Positions 7,429 to 14,632 of a stretch of 18,796 nucleotides of DNA are shown in pieces; position 1 is the stretch's first letter; every line of letters begins with the position of its first letter. The translations under genes were made by a program, and so were the position numbers. The notes below the pieces were generated by a model. The model saw only the letters and a list, made by a program, of their open reading frames with translations, ran no database searches and had not been told where the DNA came from. The DNA is from Candidatus Sordicultor fermentans (GTDB lineage Bacteria > Atribacterota > Atribacteria > Atribacterales > Caldatribacteriaceae): NCBI GenBank assembly GCA_002385475.1, contig DGDO01000076.1, forward strand, positions 1 through 18,796. The letters are read 5' to 3'.

Positions 7429-7805
7429 TGAGTTTTCAAAAATACTTCGTACTCCTCTTTATTCATCAAATTCTTAAATTCTTCTTCGTTTTCCGGCTGG
7501 ATTTTACAAATCCAGCCCTCTCCGTAGGGACTCTGATTAATTAACTCGGGTTTTTTGTCCAACTCTCTGTTTACTTCCATTACTTCTCCAGAAAGGGGAG
7601 CATATAAATAAGAAACTGTTTTTATCGATTCTACTTCCCCTATTTTATCTCCTTGCTTTACTTTCTTACCCTCTTCGGGCAGTTCTACAAATATTACATC
7701 TCCCAGCTCATTTTGAGCGTAATCAGTAATGCCACAAGTAGCCAAATCTCCTTTTTTTACCCAGAAATGTTCCCGGGTATAAAGTAAATTATCGGGAATA
7801 TTCAC
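7425..7805 (-). CDS. gcvH: glycine cleavage system H protein
   Basis: GcvH is the lipoyl carrier of glycine cleavage; it shuttles the aminomethyl group between the P, T and L proteins. The 126-residue protein begins with the typical YTREHFWVKKGD and GITDYAQNELGDVIFVELPE. The lipoylated residue is Lys62 in GEVESIKTVSYLYAP (usually ES-V-K-AVSD-x-YAP). The tail has the standard GEGWICKI. The start is GTG at 7805, chosen for its position behind an AAGGAGGT SD; an overlapping ATG two bases upstream is out of frame. It follows gcvT by 5 bases and overlaps the lipoyl-attachment gene, so carrier and modifying enzyme are made together. Confidence 0.97.
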   Translation of the reverse strand: MNIPDNLLYTREHFWVKKGDLATCGITDYAQNELGDVIFVELPEEGKKVKQGDKIGEVESIKTVSYLYAPLSGEVMEVNRELDKKPELINQSPYGEGWICKIQPENEEEFKNLMNKEEYEVFLKTQ

Positions 7806-7810
7806 ATTTA

Positions 7811-8902
7811 TTAACCTCCTTCCCCAAAAGGTAAATTCACTATTATTGCTTCCAGTCGAGTCCGGGGTGCAGCTACCAGCAAAGTCTCCCCTTTTTCACC
7901 GGAGATAGAGCTAATAAACCCCAGAGCTAAAACTTTATGCCAGGAAAAAGAATAGTTACCACTGGTTACATAACCGCAGGGCATCCCTTCTTTAGTGTAG
8001 AGGGGGTAGCCATAACGAGGTATTCTTCGCCCCAGAATCTCTAACCCCACCAATCTCTTTTTAGAACCTTCTTCTTTCTCCAGAAGAAGAGGTTTTTTAC
8101 CAATAAAATCGGCTTTCTCCCAGTCTACAAGATCCTCTCTCCCCAGCTCAAGAGGAGTAATGGTCTCATCTATCTCCTGACCATAAAGAGGGAAGGTAGC
8201 TTCAAAACGCAAAAGGTCTCTTGCCCCCAACCCACACAGCGCACCCCCTCGGCGCTCTACCTCTTTAAACAATTTTTCCCAGAGTCCTGAACCCAGAGAG
8301 ACATCACTCATTATCTCAAAGCCATCTTCTTTAGAAAAGGCAAGATGTGTTACTTGAAATCCGGGAGGAAACTTTCGAAAAGAAAACTTTGGCCAATTAT
8401 CACCGGAAACCTGAAATAACTCCTTCGCTATTACTGCCGCTTCAGGACCCTGTATGGCAAAAAGCGCTTTCTTTTCCGTTACGTCTTCTATCTCTACTTC
8501 CCATTTATTAGTCTTTATCAGATAATCGAGCCACCGGAAAAGCTTTTCCCGCGCCCCGGCATTGGAAATCAAAAGCCATTCTTCTTCTTTCTCTCTAAAG
8601 AGAGTTGCCCCATCTACTATTCCTCCCCGCCAGTTGAGAAAAAAAATGTACTTACCTCTTCCTTCCTTAATTTCAGAAACTTTGCGACAGGTAGCATAAT
8701 CTAAAAAAGGAGTTGCCTCTTTCCCTCGAAGAAGAAACTTCCCCAGGTGAGAAATATCAAAGAGTCCACAGCTATTAGTACAGGCAAAATATTCCTCTCG
8801 GATACTTCGGTAATAAAGGGGCATCTCCCAACCACAAAACACCCCCATTCGAGCACCACAAGAGCGGTGAAAATCAGAAAGAGGTAGCTCTCTAAGTGTC
8901 AT
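7811..8902 (-). CDS. gcvT: glycine cleavage system T protein (aminomethyltransferase)
   Basis: GcvT moves the aminomethyl carbon from lipoyl-GcvH to tetrahydrofolate, giving methylene-THF and ammonia. The 363-residue length is normal. Marks in order: CGWEMPLYY (23-31), GLFDISHLGKF (46-56), GGIVDGATLF (93-102), and ARDLLRFEATFPLYGQEID, the folate-domain signature with TPLELG after it, then the C-terminal GYVTSGNYS. The usual DD in the GGI-x-DD segment is D97-G98; the first Asp, which I take to be the catalytic one, is kept. ATG 8902 has a GGGAGG SD. It lies 11 bases after lpd and 5 bases before gcvH. The spread of conserved motifs makes GcvT far more likely than a YgfZ-like folate protein. Confidence 0.95.
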   Translation of the reverse strand: MTLRELPLSDFHRSCGARMGVFCGWEMPLYYRSIREEYFACTNSCGLFDISHLGKFLLRGKEATPFLDYATCRKVSEIKEGRGKYIFFLNWRGGIVDGATLFREKEEEWLLISNAGAREKLFRWLDYLIKTNKWEVEIEDVTEKKALFAIQGPEAAVIAKELFQVSGDNWPKFSFRKFPPGFQVTHLAFSKEDGFEIMSDVSLGSGLWEKLFKEVERRGGALCGLGARDLLRFEATFPLYGQEIDETITPLELGREDLVDWEKADFIGKKPLLLEKEEGSKKRLVGLEILGRRIPRYGYPLYTKEGMPCGYVTSGNYSFSWHKVLALGFISSISGEKGETLLVAAPRTRLEAIIVNLPFGEGG

Positions 8903-8913
8903 CTATCCTCCCT

Positions 8914-10302
8914 TTAAGAAAAATGTAAGGGAGAGGCAAAAACTCCTTGAGCTGCTTCCATTAAAGCCTCAGAGAGAGTGGGATGAGGATGAATAGTCTC
9001 GGCTATTTCTTGCGGAGTGCATTCTAAGTTTAGAGCTAAAACTGCTTCTCCAATTAAATCTGAAGCGTGAGGCCCTAAAATATGTACTCCCAGTATCTCT
9101 CCATTTTTAGCTTCACTAACAATTTTTACCAGACCCTCCGTTTCCCCCTCAATCAGAGCCTTACCGTTTGCTCGAAAGGGGAATCTCCCCACTTTAACTT
9201 CATATCCTTTTGCCTCTGCTTCTTTCTCGGTTAATCCTACAGAGGCGATTTCTGGAAAAGAAAAAATGCAATTGGGTATTGCCTTATAGCTTATTCCCTT
9301 TTTTTCTCCTTTAATGTGGTTTATCGCTACCTCTGCCTCTCTGTAGGCCACGTGAGCTAAAAGATATTTACCATTTACATCTCCCGGGGCATAGATGTGA
9401 GAGATAGAGGTGCGCAAAAACTCATCGGTCCAGACTCCCCGATTTTCCATTTTTAAACCCAGATTTTCTACTCCTAAATTTTCTACCTGGGGCACTCTTC
9501 CTGTAGCCACTAAAACACAATCTCCTTCTACCTCTTTTTCTTCTCCTTCTTGAATAAAGGTTACTCGCAGGTTTCCTGAGCGATGAATCTTTTTCACCTG
9601 AGCATTAACATGAACTCTCATCCCTCTTTTTTCTACGAGCTGAGTGAGAAGGTTGGCTATCTCCTCATCCACCGGAGGAAGAATCTTGGGCATCATCTCC
9701 ACTACTTCTACCTTGACTCCAAAAGCATTAAAAATGCAGGCCATCTCCATCCCTATAACTCCTCCTCCGACAACTACCAGACTCTCAGGAAGTGAAGAAA
9801 GTTCCAGTGCCTGGTCACTATCGATTACCCCCTCTAAATTAGCTCCTTCTACCGGGAGAGTGGCAGAGCGGGAACCACTGGCCAGAACTATATATTTTCC
9901 CCGGATTTCTTCTTTTTCTCCCCCTTCTTTTTCTACCCTTATAGTATGAGAATCCAGAAAAGAAGCAAAACCCTCTATTACCTCCACTTTTCCCTTCCGG
10001 AGGAGAAATTGTACTCCACTGGTCAGCTGTTTTACTACCCGATTTTTTCGATTCAGGACCTTTTCCCAATCAACTCCTTGAAAATCCGCTTTTATCCCAA
10101 AATCCTGTGCCTTTTTTACCAGATTAGCTACTTCCTGAGATTTAAAAAAGACCTTGGTAGGAATACACCCCCGGTTAAGACACGTTCCACCCAACTCTCT
10201 TCCTTCGACAAGGATAGTTTCCCATCCCTCTCGCCCTGCTCGAGTGGCTGCAGCATAACCTGCTGGACCTCCTCCAATAACCACAACTTCTGCTTCTTTC
10301 AT
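8914..10302 (-). CDS. lpdA: dihydrolipoamide dehydrogenase (L protein)
   Basis: Lpd reoxidises dihydrolipoyl-GcvH and reduces NAD+. The 462-residue flavoprotein has the FAD-binding VVIGGGPAGYAAA (7-19), the redox-active disulfide GGTCLNRGCIPTK (Cys41 and Cys46), the NAD-binding VVVGGGVIGMEMA near 176-188 followed by an acidic VVE strand end typical for NADH, the second FAD motif IYAPGDVNG, and the C-terminal His-Glu active-site pair in HPHPTLSEALMEAA. ATG 10302 follows a GGAGG SD one base after the nfnB stop. Placement next to gcvT and gcvH says it serves glycine cleavage; no E1 or E2 genes of 2-oxoacid dehydrogenases are in the window. All catalytic residues are present. Confidence 0.97.
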   Translation of the reverse strand: MKEAEVVVIGGGPAGYAAATRAGREGWETILVEGRELGGTCLNRGCIPTKVFFKSQEVANLVKKAQDFGIKADFQGVDWEKVLNRKNRVVKQLTSGVQFLLRKGKVEVIEGFASFLDSHTIRVEKEGGEKEEIRGKYIVLASGSRSATLPVEGANLEGVIDSDQALELSSLPESLVVVGGGVIGMEMACIFNAFGVKVEVVEMMPKILPPVDEEIANLLTQLVEKRGMRVHVNAQVKKIHRSGNLRVTFIQEGEEKEVEGDCVLVATGRVPQVENLGVENLGLKMENRGVWTDEFLRTSISHIYAPGDVNGKYLLAHVAYREAEVAINHIKGEKKGISYKAIPNCIFSFPEIASVGLTEKEAEAKGYEVKVGRFPFRANGKALIEGETEGLVKIVSEAKNGEILGVHILGPHASDLIGEAVLALNLECTPQEIAETIHPHPTLSEALMEAAQGVFASPLHFS

Positions 10303-10303
10303 T

Positions 10304-11719
10304 TTATTGCCTCCATTCAGGAAAACTATTAGAGTCGGTAAAAAAACGGTCTATAGCTTGCGCTGACCTTTTACCTGCACCCATAGCCGATATCACAGTA
10401 GCCGCCCCAGTTACTATATCTCCGCCGGCGAAAACTCCCGCTAAACTAGTAGCTCCGGTTTCTGCATCAGCGGCGATGTAACCTCTTCTATTCAATTGTA
10501 AGTCAGGAATAGTCTCTAAGAGCAGAGGGTTAGGACCCTGTCCTATAGCCACCACCACAGTGTCAATAGGAATAACAAATTCTGAACCAGGAATGGGAAC
10601 AGGCCTCCTTCTTCCCGACTCATCCGGCTCTCCCAATTCCATTTGAATACACTCAATACCCGTTACCCAACCATTTTCATTGCCTAAAAAACGAACCGGG
10701 TTAGTCAAAATGATGCAGTTCACTCCCTCTTCTTCTGCTCTTTCTACTTCTTCAATTCGAGCAGGCATCTCCTTTTTGGTACGTCGATATACCAGGCACA
10801 CCTCTTTTGCTCCCAAACGTAAGGCGGTTCGTGCAGAATCCATAGCCACATTCCCTCCTCCAATCACTGCTACGCTTTGCCCCACTTTCAAAGGAGTGTC
10901 ATAACGAGGGAAAAGGTAAGCTTTCATCAGGTTGGAACGGGTGAGAAATTCGTTGGCAGAATAAATACCATTCAAGTTTTCCCCGGGAACTTCCAAAAAG
11001 TAAGGAAGACCCGCTCCTGTTCCAATAAAGAAAGCCTGATACCCTTCATCTTTTAAGTCATCCAGAGTAAAAGTTTTACCTATTACCCGGCTTACTTTTA
11101 ACTCTACCCCCAAAGACTGTACATAATCGACTTCTTGCGCCACAATAGCCTTGGGAAGGCGAAATTCAGGAATGCCGTAAACTAAAACCCCACCTGGCGC
11201 ATGCAGAGCTTCAAAAATGGTAACTTTATAGCCCATTCTGGCTAAATCTCCAGCACAGGTTAAACCAGCCGGACCCGAGCCAATCACCGCCACTTTCTTA
11301 TCCCGAGGAGGAGGAAGAGAAGGAGCTTTTACTCCCTTTTCTCTTTCATAATCAGCTAAAAAACGCTCTAAGTATCCAATGGCAACGGGTTGTCCTCTTC
11401 TGCCCAGTATACACTTGCTTTCACACTGGTCTTCCTGGGGACACACTCTTCCGCATATAGCAGGAAGGCTATTTTTCTCCTTTATTTTAGCAATGGCCCC
11501 ATCCAATTCACCCTGCGATAGAAGTTTAATAAAACCAGGAATATCAATTTCCACCGGACACCCTTCGATACAGGTGGGTTTTTTGCACTGAATGCAACGA
11601 CGAGCTTCTGCTACTGCTACCTCTTCCGATAGCCCTAGAGGAACTTCATTAAAATCTTTAATCCGCTCTTCGGGGGGACGTTGAGGCATTTTAGGTCGAG
11701 AAGGACGTTCAGTAGACAT
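10304..11719 (-). CDS. nfnB: NfnB/SudA-type large subunit of NADH-dependent ferredoxin:NADP oxidoreductase
   Basis: A 471-residue member of the glutamate-synthase small-chain-like family (often annotated GltA or sulfide dehydrogenase alpha). In NfnAB it carries the bifurcating FAD and two [4Fe-4S] clusters. Visible: eight Cys at 42, 45, 50, 54, 89, 93, 99 and 103 in the pattern of the two cluster domains; FAD motif AVIGSGPAGLTCAGDL (about 144-159) with GGVLVYGIPEFRLPK; a second nucleotide site AVIGGGNVAMDSART near 285 with VYRRTKKEMPAR, an NADPH-binding signature; and the C-terminal GVFAGGDIVTGAATVI. It overlaps nfnA by 11 bases with no obvious SD of its own, so it is coupled to it. A lone GltD of glutamate synthase is unlikely because nfnA is adjacent and gltB is absent. 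M11 is a possible alternative start. Confidence 0.9.
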   Translation of the reverse strand: MSTERPSRPKMPQRPPEERIKDFNEVPLGLSEEVAVAEARRCIQCKKPTCIEGCPVEIDIPGFIKLLSQGELDGAIAKIKEKNSLPAICGRVCPQEDQCESKCILGRRGQPVAIGYLERFLADYEREKGVKAPSLPPPRDKKVAVIGSGPAGLTCAGDLARMGYKVTIFEALHAPGGVLVYGIPEFRLPKAIVAQEVDYVQSLGVELKVSRVIGKTFTLDDLKDEGYQAFFIGTGAGLPYFLEVPGENLNGIYSANEFLTRSNLMKAYLFPRYDTPLKVGQSVAVIGGGNVAMDSARTALRLGAKEVCLVYRRTKKEMPARIEEVERAEEEGVNCIILTNPVRFLGNENGWVTGIECIQMELGEPDESGRRRPVPIPGSEFVIPIDTVVVAIGQGPNPLLLETIPDLQLNRRGYIAADAETGATSLAGVFAGGDIVTGAATVISAMGAGKRSAQAIDRFFTDSNSFPEWRQ

Positions 11720-12563
11720 GGTAGGGGGCTCCCTCCTTTTCTGTTTCCATTAACCAGGCATCTAACGCTCGTTTTTCTTCCTCTAAATAAATCCGCTGAC
11801 GGGCCATCAATTCATCAAAGTCTACCTGGTGGCCATCAAAAACTGGACCATCCACACAAGTAAATTTACACTTTCCCCCCACTGTTACCCGACAGCAACC
11901 GCACATTCCCGTTCCATCTACCATTATGGGATTAAGACTCACCAGAGTGGGAATGGAATACTTTTCAGTTAAGAGACTCGTCATCTTCATCATTATTACC
12001 GGCCCCACCGCTACTACCAAATCCACCTTATCTTTATTTAGAACTCGTTCCAGAACCTGAGTTACAAATCCTTTTTCACCATATGTCCCATCGTCAGTAG
12101 TAACAAAAAGCTCATCACTCACTCTTCGCATTTCCTCTTCCCAGAAAAGAAGATTAGAGCTGCGAGCTCCGATGATAGAGGTAACTCGATTTCCCTTTTC
12201 CTTAAAAGCTCGAGCCTTAGGATAAGTGGGGGCAATACCCACCCCTCCTCCTACACAAACTACGTGACCAAAATATTTTTCTTCGATTTCTTTTCCTAAA
12301 GGTCCTATAAAATCTAAAATCTCATCCCCTTCTTCTAAATCCCCTAACACCATAGTGGTTTTACCTACCTCTTGAAAAATTATGGTAACTGTTTCTTCTT
12401 GCAGATCAAAATCAGCAATAGTTAAGGGAATACGCTCCCCCTGTTCATTGATGCGTAAAACCACAAATTGACCGGGCCTGGCTTTGCGAGCCACCCAAGG
12501 AGCATCAATTACCATGAGTTTAATCTGAGGGGTGAGGACTTCTTTTTTTAGAATCTTTGCCAC
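11709..12563 (-). CDS. nfnA: NfnA/SudB-type small subunit of NADH-dependent ferredoxin:NADP oxidoreductase
   Basis: A 284-residue ferredoxin-NADP reductase-like protein (FAD domain with ARPGQFVVLRI near the N-terminus, NAD domain with VCVGGGVGIAPTYP) ending in a [2Fe-2S] segment MVDGTGMCGCCRVTVGG then CKFTCVDGPVFDGH. Asp216, Cys221, Cys224 and Cys236 have the spacing of the unusual Asp plus three Cys ligand set described for Nfn small subunits. In NfnAB this subunit handles NADH. PyrK and SudB are relatives, but the large-subunit partner next to it points to Nfn. The start is GTG at 12563, seven bases after a GGAGG SD; the frame fits the usual short N-terminus. It is the first gene of a six-gene minus-strand operon. 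Confidence 0.91.
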   Translation of the reverse strand: MAKILKKEVLTPQIKLMVIDAPWVARKARPGQFVVLRINEQGERIPLTIADFDLQEETVTIIFQEVGKTTMVLGDLEEGDEILDFIGPLGKEIEEKYFGHVVCVGGGVGIAPTYPKARAFKEKGNRVTSIIGARSSNLLFWEEEMRRVSDELFVTTDDGTYGEKGFVTQVLERVLNKDKVDLVVAVGPVIMMKMTSLLTEKYSIPTLVSLNPIMVDGTGMCGCCRVTVGGKCKFTCVDGPVFDGHQVDFDELMARQRIYLEEEKRALDAWLMETEKEGAPYHVY

Positions 12564-12600
12564 TTTCTTTCCTCCTTCTGAGTTTAGAAAACCAGAAAAA

Positions 12601-12628
12601 ATTATACTATATAATCCTTCTTTGTTTA
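12601..12628 (-). promoter_or_regulatory. predicted promoter of the nfnA-nfnB-lpd-gcv operon
   Basis: Minus strand: TAAACA (12628-12623), 16-base spacer, TATAAT (12606-12601). The -10 is a perfect consensus match and the -35 matches 4 of 6. It predicts a start about 30 bases before the nfnA GTG, with the SD in between. It faces the fasciclin promoter in a shared 150-base divergent region. No riboswitch-like structure (for example a tandem glycine aptamer) fits in the short leader. Confidence 0.6.
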
Positions 12629-12672
12629 GGGTATATTTTAGACCATACCGTTTTATTTTCCAAATCCTATGT

Positions 12673-12678
12673 TATAAT
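12673..12678 (+). promoter_or_regulatory. predicted -10 box of the fasciclin gene
   Basis: TATAAT at 12673-12678 lies 38 bases before the chosen ATG. No good -35 lies at 16-18 bases (TTTTAT at 12651-12656 is the nearest), so the promoter may be activator-dependent or weak. Confidence 0.5.
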
Positions 12679-12715
12679 GTTTCCCAGTAAAATAAAAGGA
12701 AAGGAGAAGGTCAAA

Positions 12716-13246
12716 ATGAAAAAATTGCGTTTTATCTCTGTTTCACTTGTAGCTATTCTTAGCATATTTCTCGCGGTAGGTGTTGCATCAGCTCAAGCCA
12801 TTTCATCTCAACCTGTCTACTATGCTAAATTTATGGACACCGTCTCTCAAGTGGAGGAGTTGAGCACTTTTGTCGAGGTAGTAAAAGCTGCTGGATTGGA
12901 GGAGACTCTCAACAAGGGTGAATACACCATTTTTGCTCCCACAAATGATGCCTTTGACGCTCTTCCAGAAGGAAAACTGGAAAGATTGCTCCAGCCCGAG
13001 AACAAAGAAACTTTAAAAGATATACTCACTTATCACGTAATTCCTCGTCGCCTCTCAGTAGACGATTTTCGAGCAGGGGAAAAGTACAAAACCCTGAACG
13101 GCCATTTAATCCATGTCTTTTTTGAGGAACCGCCCATCGTGATTAATAGAAAAATCAACGTGGTAGGATCTTATGCTGCTTCTAACGCTATAATCTATAT
13201 GGTGGATAAAGTAATTTTCCCGCCAGAAGGACCCAAGCCAAAATAA
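12716..13246 (+). CDS. secreted single-domain fasciclin (FAS1) protein
   Basis: A 176-residue protein with a Sec signal peptide (KK, hydrophobic core ISVSLVAILSIFLAVGV, cleavage likely after ASA at residue 26) and one FAS1 domain. FAS1 marks: FVEVVKAAGLEETL, the H1 box YTIFAPTNDAFDALP, the YHVIP segment, and the C-terminal NAIIYMVDKVIFPP. FAS1 proteins act outside the cell in adhesion or matrix binding; the ligand cannot be read from sequence. The frame is open back to 12557, but ATG 12716 is chosen because it has an AAAGGAG SD, a promoter just upstream and a proper signal peptide. No lipobox Cys or membrane anchor is seen, so the mature protein of about 150 residues should be free or loosely attached. 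Confidence 0.93.
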   Translation: MKKLRFISVSLVAILSIFLAVGVASAQAISSQPVYYAKFMDTVSQVEELSTFVEVVKAAGLEETLNKGEYTIFAPTNDAFDALPEGKLERLLQPENKETLKDILTYHVIPRRLSVDDFRAGEKYKTLNGHLIHVFFEEPPIVINRKINVVGSYAASNAIIYMVDKVIFPPEGPKPK

Positions 13247-13257
13247 AGGTGAATACT

Positions 13258-13306
13258 AAAAAGCGCCCCTTTTCAAAAATAAAGTTTAGGGGCGCTTACA
13301 ATTTTT
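13258..13306. terminator. bidirectional terminator between fasciclin gene and tRNA-Thr
   Basis: A 10-base-pair stem (13261-13270 AAGCGCCCCT with 13288-13297 AGGGGCGCTT) with a 17-base loop. On the plus strand T5 follows at 13302-13306; on the minus strand the stem end merges with T5 (13262-13258). It can serve both the fasciclin gene and the converging tRNA gene. Confidence 0.8.
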
Positions 13307-13309
13307 AGA

Positions 13310-13384
13310 TGGAGCCGGCGAGCGGACTCGAACCGCTAACCTGCGCATTACGAATGCGCTGCTCTACCATTGAGCCACACCGGC
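13310..13384 (-). tRNA. tRNA-Thr (anticodon CGU)
   Basis: The minus strand folds as a full cloverleaf. The acceptor 5' strand GCCGGTG (from 13384) pairs with CGCCGGC, with one G-U pair. The D arm is GCTC/GAGC. The anticodon stem GCGCA/TGCGC has loop TTCGTAA, giving anticodon CGT, which reads ACG (Thr). The T arm AGCGG/CCGCT has loop TTCGAGT. The discriminator is U and CCA is encoded (13312-13310). A CGU isoacceptor usually supplements a UGU tRNA-Thr, which should be elsewhere in the genome. Confidence 0.96.
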
Positions 13385-13398
13385 TTAATACCACAAAA

Positions 13399-13427
13399 AT
13401 TCTATAACTTTCTCTTCCTCCTGTCAA
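13399..13427 (-). promoter_or_regulatory. promoter of tRNA-Thr
   Basis: Minus strand TTGACA (13427-13422, perfect -35), 17-base spacer, TAGAAT (13404-13399, 5 of 6). It predicts transcription starting a few bases before the tRNA 5' end. Confidence 0.78.
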
Positions 13428-13965
13428 ACATTGATCCCGCCCCGAAAAAGCCCGTTTATCAAAAGGAGCTATAAGAAATAAACTTCTCCCTCTTCCTTTT
13501 TTGGTCATCGTGAGGGTTATATAAAGTAGTCTACGATGTGATATTAAAACATTAAAAAAGACAAGACCTGTCGAGATGGAGAAAAAATAGAATATAGTAT
13601 CTCGCAAAACCTATTAAATTGCTCAAATCTTAAAAACAAATTACATCGGAGGTTAAAACGCCATACAAGAAAACGGGCTCGCGATGGCAGTTAAATGAGT
13701 TACAATGGGTCTTGCGATTAACTATAATTTACGATGCAATAATAAAAAAGAGATGATTAAAAGCGAGAGTACTACACCAGAAAAAGCATCCTGGTCTACT
13801 TGCGTTCGTTAGAAAAGGAAAAACAAGATTGCCACACTAGGTGCAGGGTAAAATAAAAAAAAGAAGAATGCTTTGATTTTTGCGGTTGACTTTATACAAT
13901 GGACAATCAGAAAGGACTATTAGATCAACAGTGAAAAACCATTTACTTTTTGCGGGAATGTAAAC
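13428..13965. other. gene-free AT-rich stretch
   Basis: About 540 bases between the tRNA promoter and the nitroreductase promoter. Stops are frequent in all frames; the frames that are open for some distance lack an SD or start and resemble no family. A 19-residue frame at 13753-13812 has only a weak SD. No tRNA, strong hairpin with T-run, or direct repeat array was seen. It may be decayed coding sequence or hold an unstructured regulatory RNA. Confidence 0.5.
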
Positions 13966-13995
13966 TTGACCTCCTGCTTTTAATTCGTTTAACAT
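13966..13995 (+). promoter_or_regulatory. predicted promoter of the nitroreductase gene
   Basis: TTGACC (13966-13971), 18-base spacer, TAACAT (13990-13995). The -35 is 5 of 6 and the -10 is 4 of 6. It leaves a leader of about 70 bases before ATG 14073. Confidence 0.45.
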
Positions 13996-14072
13996 GATTG
14001 CATATTCGCGCCCTTTGTTGTTTTGGGGGTGAGTTAGTTATACATGAGATAGCACAGAGGAGGCAAAAACTC

Positions 14073-14615
14073 ATGAATGAAACTATCAAATCGATATTGG
14101 GCAGAAGAAGTGTAAAAGAGTACCGGCCCGAGCAAATAAAAGCTGAAGAGTTAGAAATGATTCTTCTGGCTGGCAGATATGCTCCCTCGGGCATGAACAG
14201 GCAACCCTGGCTTTTTGTGGTGATACAAAACAAAGATGAGCTGATAAAAATCAAAGAAACTCTCCAGAAAAATATGCCCGCTCCCCCCGGAGGAGGAAGA
14301 AGACCTCATCTTCTGGAAACGGCTCCCACGCTTATTATTGTTTTCGGGCAAGACGGTGCATCCACTACCATTCACGATTGCACCTTGGCTATGGGTAACA
14401 TGATGATTGCCGCTGCATCTTTAGGGATAGGATCAAACTGGATACATGCAGTAGTGAAAGATTTATTCCTTTTTGAAGAGGGGAAGGCCTTAAAGAAAGA
14501 ATGGGGAGTGTCTGATGAATATATTCCCTATGCTGCAGCGGTGTTTGGATACCAAGCTAAAGAGCCCATGTATCGCCCTCCTCGTAAGGAGGGAGTGGTG
14601 AAAATCATCAGCTAA
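14073..14615 (+). CDS. nitroreductase family FMN oxidoreductase
   Basis: A 180-residue protein of the NADH oxidase/nitroreductase fold, which binds FMN at a dimer interface and moves electrons from NAD(P)H to nitro compounds, quinones or other small acceptors. Marks: IKSILGRRSVKEYRPE (5-20) with the phosphate-binding Arg-Arg-Ser, AGRYAPSGMNRQPWLFVV (33-50), and the helix DCTLAMGNMMIAAASLGIGSNWIHAV. The basic C-terminal RPPRKEG also fits FMN phosphate contact. ATG 14073 is chosen over upstream starts because of the AGGAGG at 14058-14063 and the family N-terminus. No partner gene is adjacent, so the physiological substrate cannot be told. Confidence 0.93.
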   Translation: MNETIKSILGRRSVKEYRPEQIKAEELEMILLAGRYAPSGMNRQPWLFVVIQNKDELIKIKETLQKNMPAPPGGGRRPHLLETAPTLIIVFGQDGASTTIHDCTLAMGNMMIAAASLGIGSNWIHAVVKDLFLFEEGKALKKEWGVSDEYIPYAAAVFGYQAKEPMYRPPRKEGVVKIIS

Positions 14616-14632
14616 CCGGGTGGTGTAATTTT

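Noticed and set aside
12557..12715. Upstream extension of the fasciclin frame by 53 codons
   Set aside because: The extension would cover the promoter and SD and would bury the signal peptide; ATG 12716 fits far better.
13310..13384. tRNA-Thr as an integration site
   Set aside because: No repeat of the tRNA 3' end was found in the window and no integrase gene is present; the 3' side leads straight into the terminator and the fasciclin gene.
13305..13607. 100-codon open frame on the minus strand across the tRNA-Thr
   Set aside because: It runs through a perfect tRNA cloverleaf and has no SD or family resemblance; it is a by-product of the tRNA sequence.
13753..13812. 19-residue frame that could be a leader peptide
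   Set aside because: Weak SD, no run of a regulatory amino acid and no terminator behind it.
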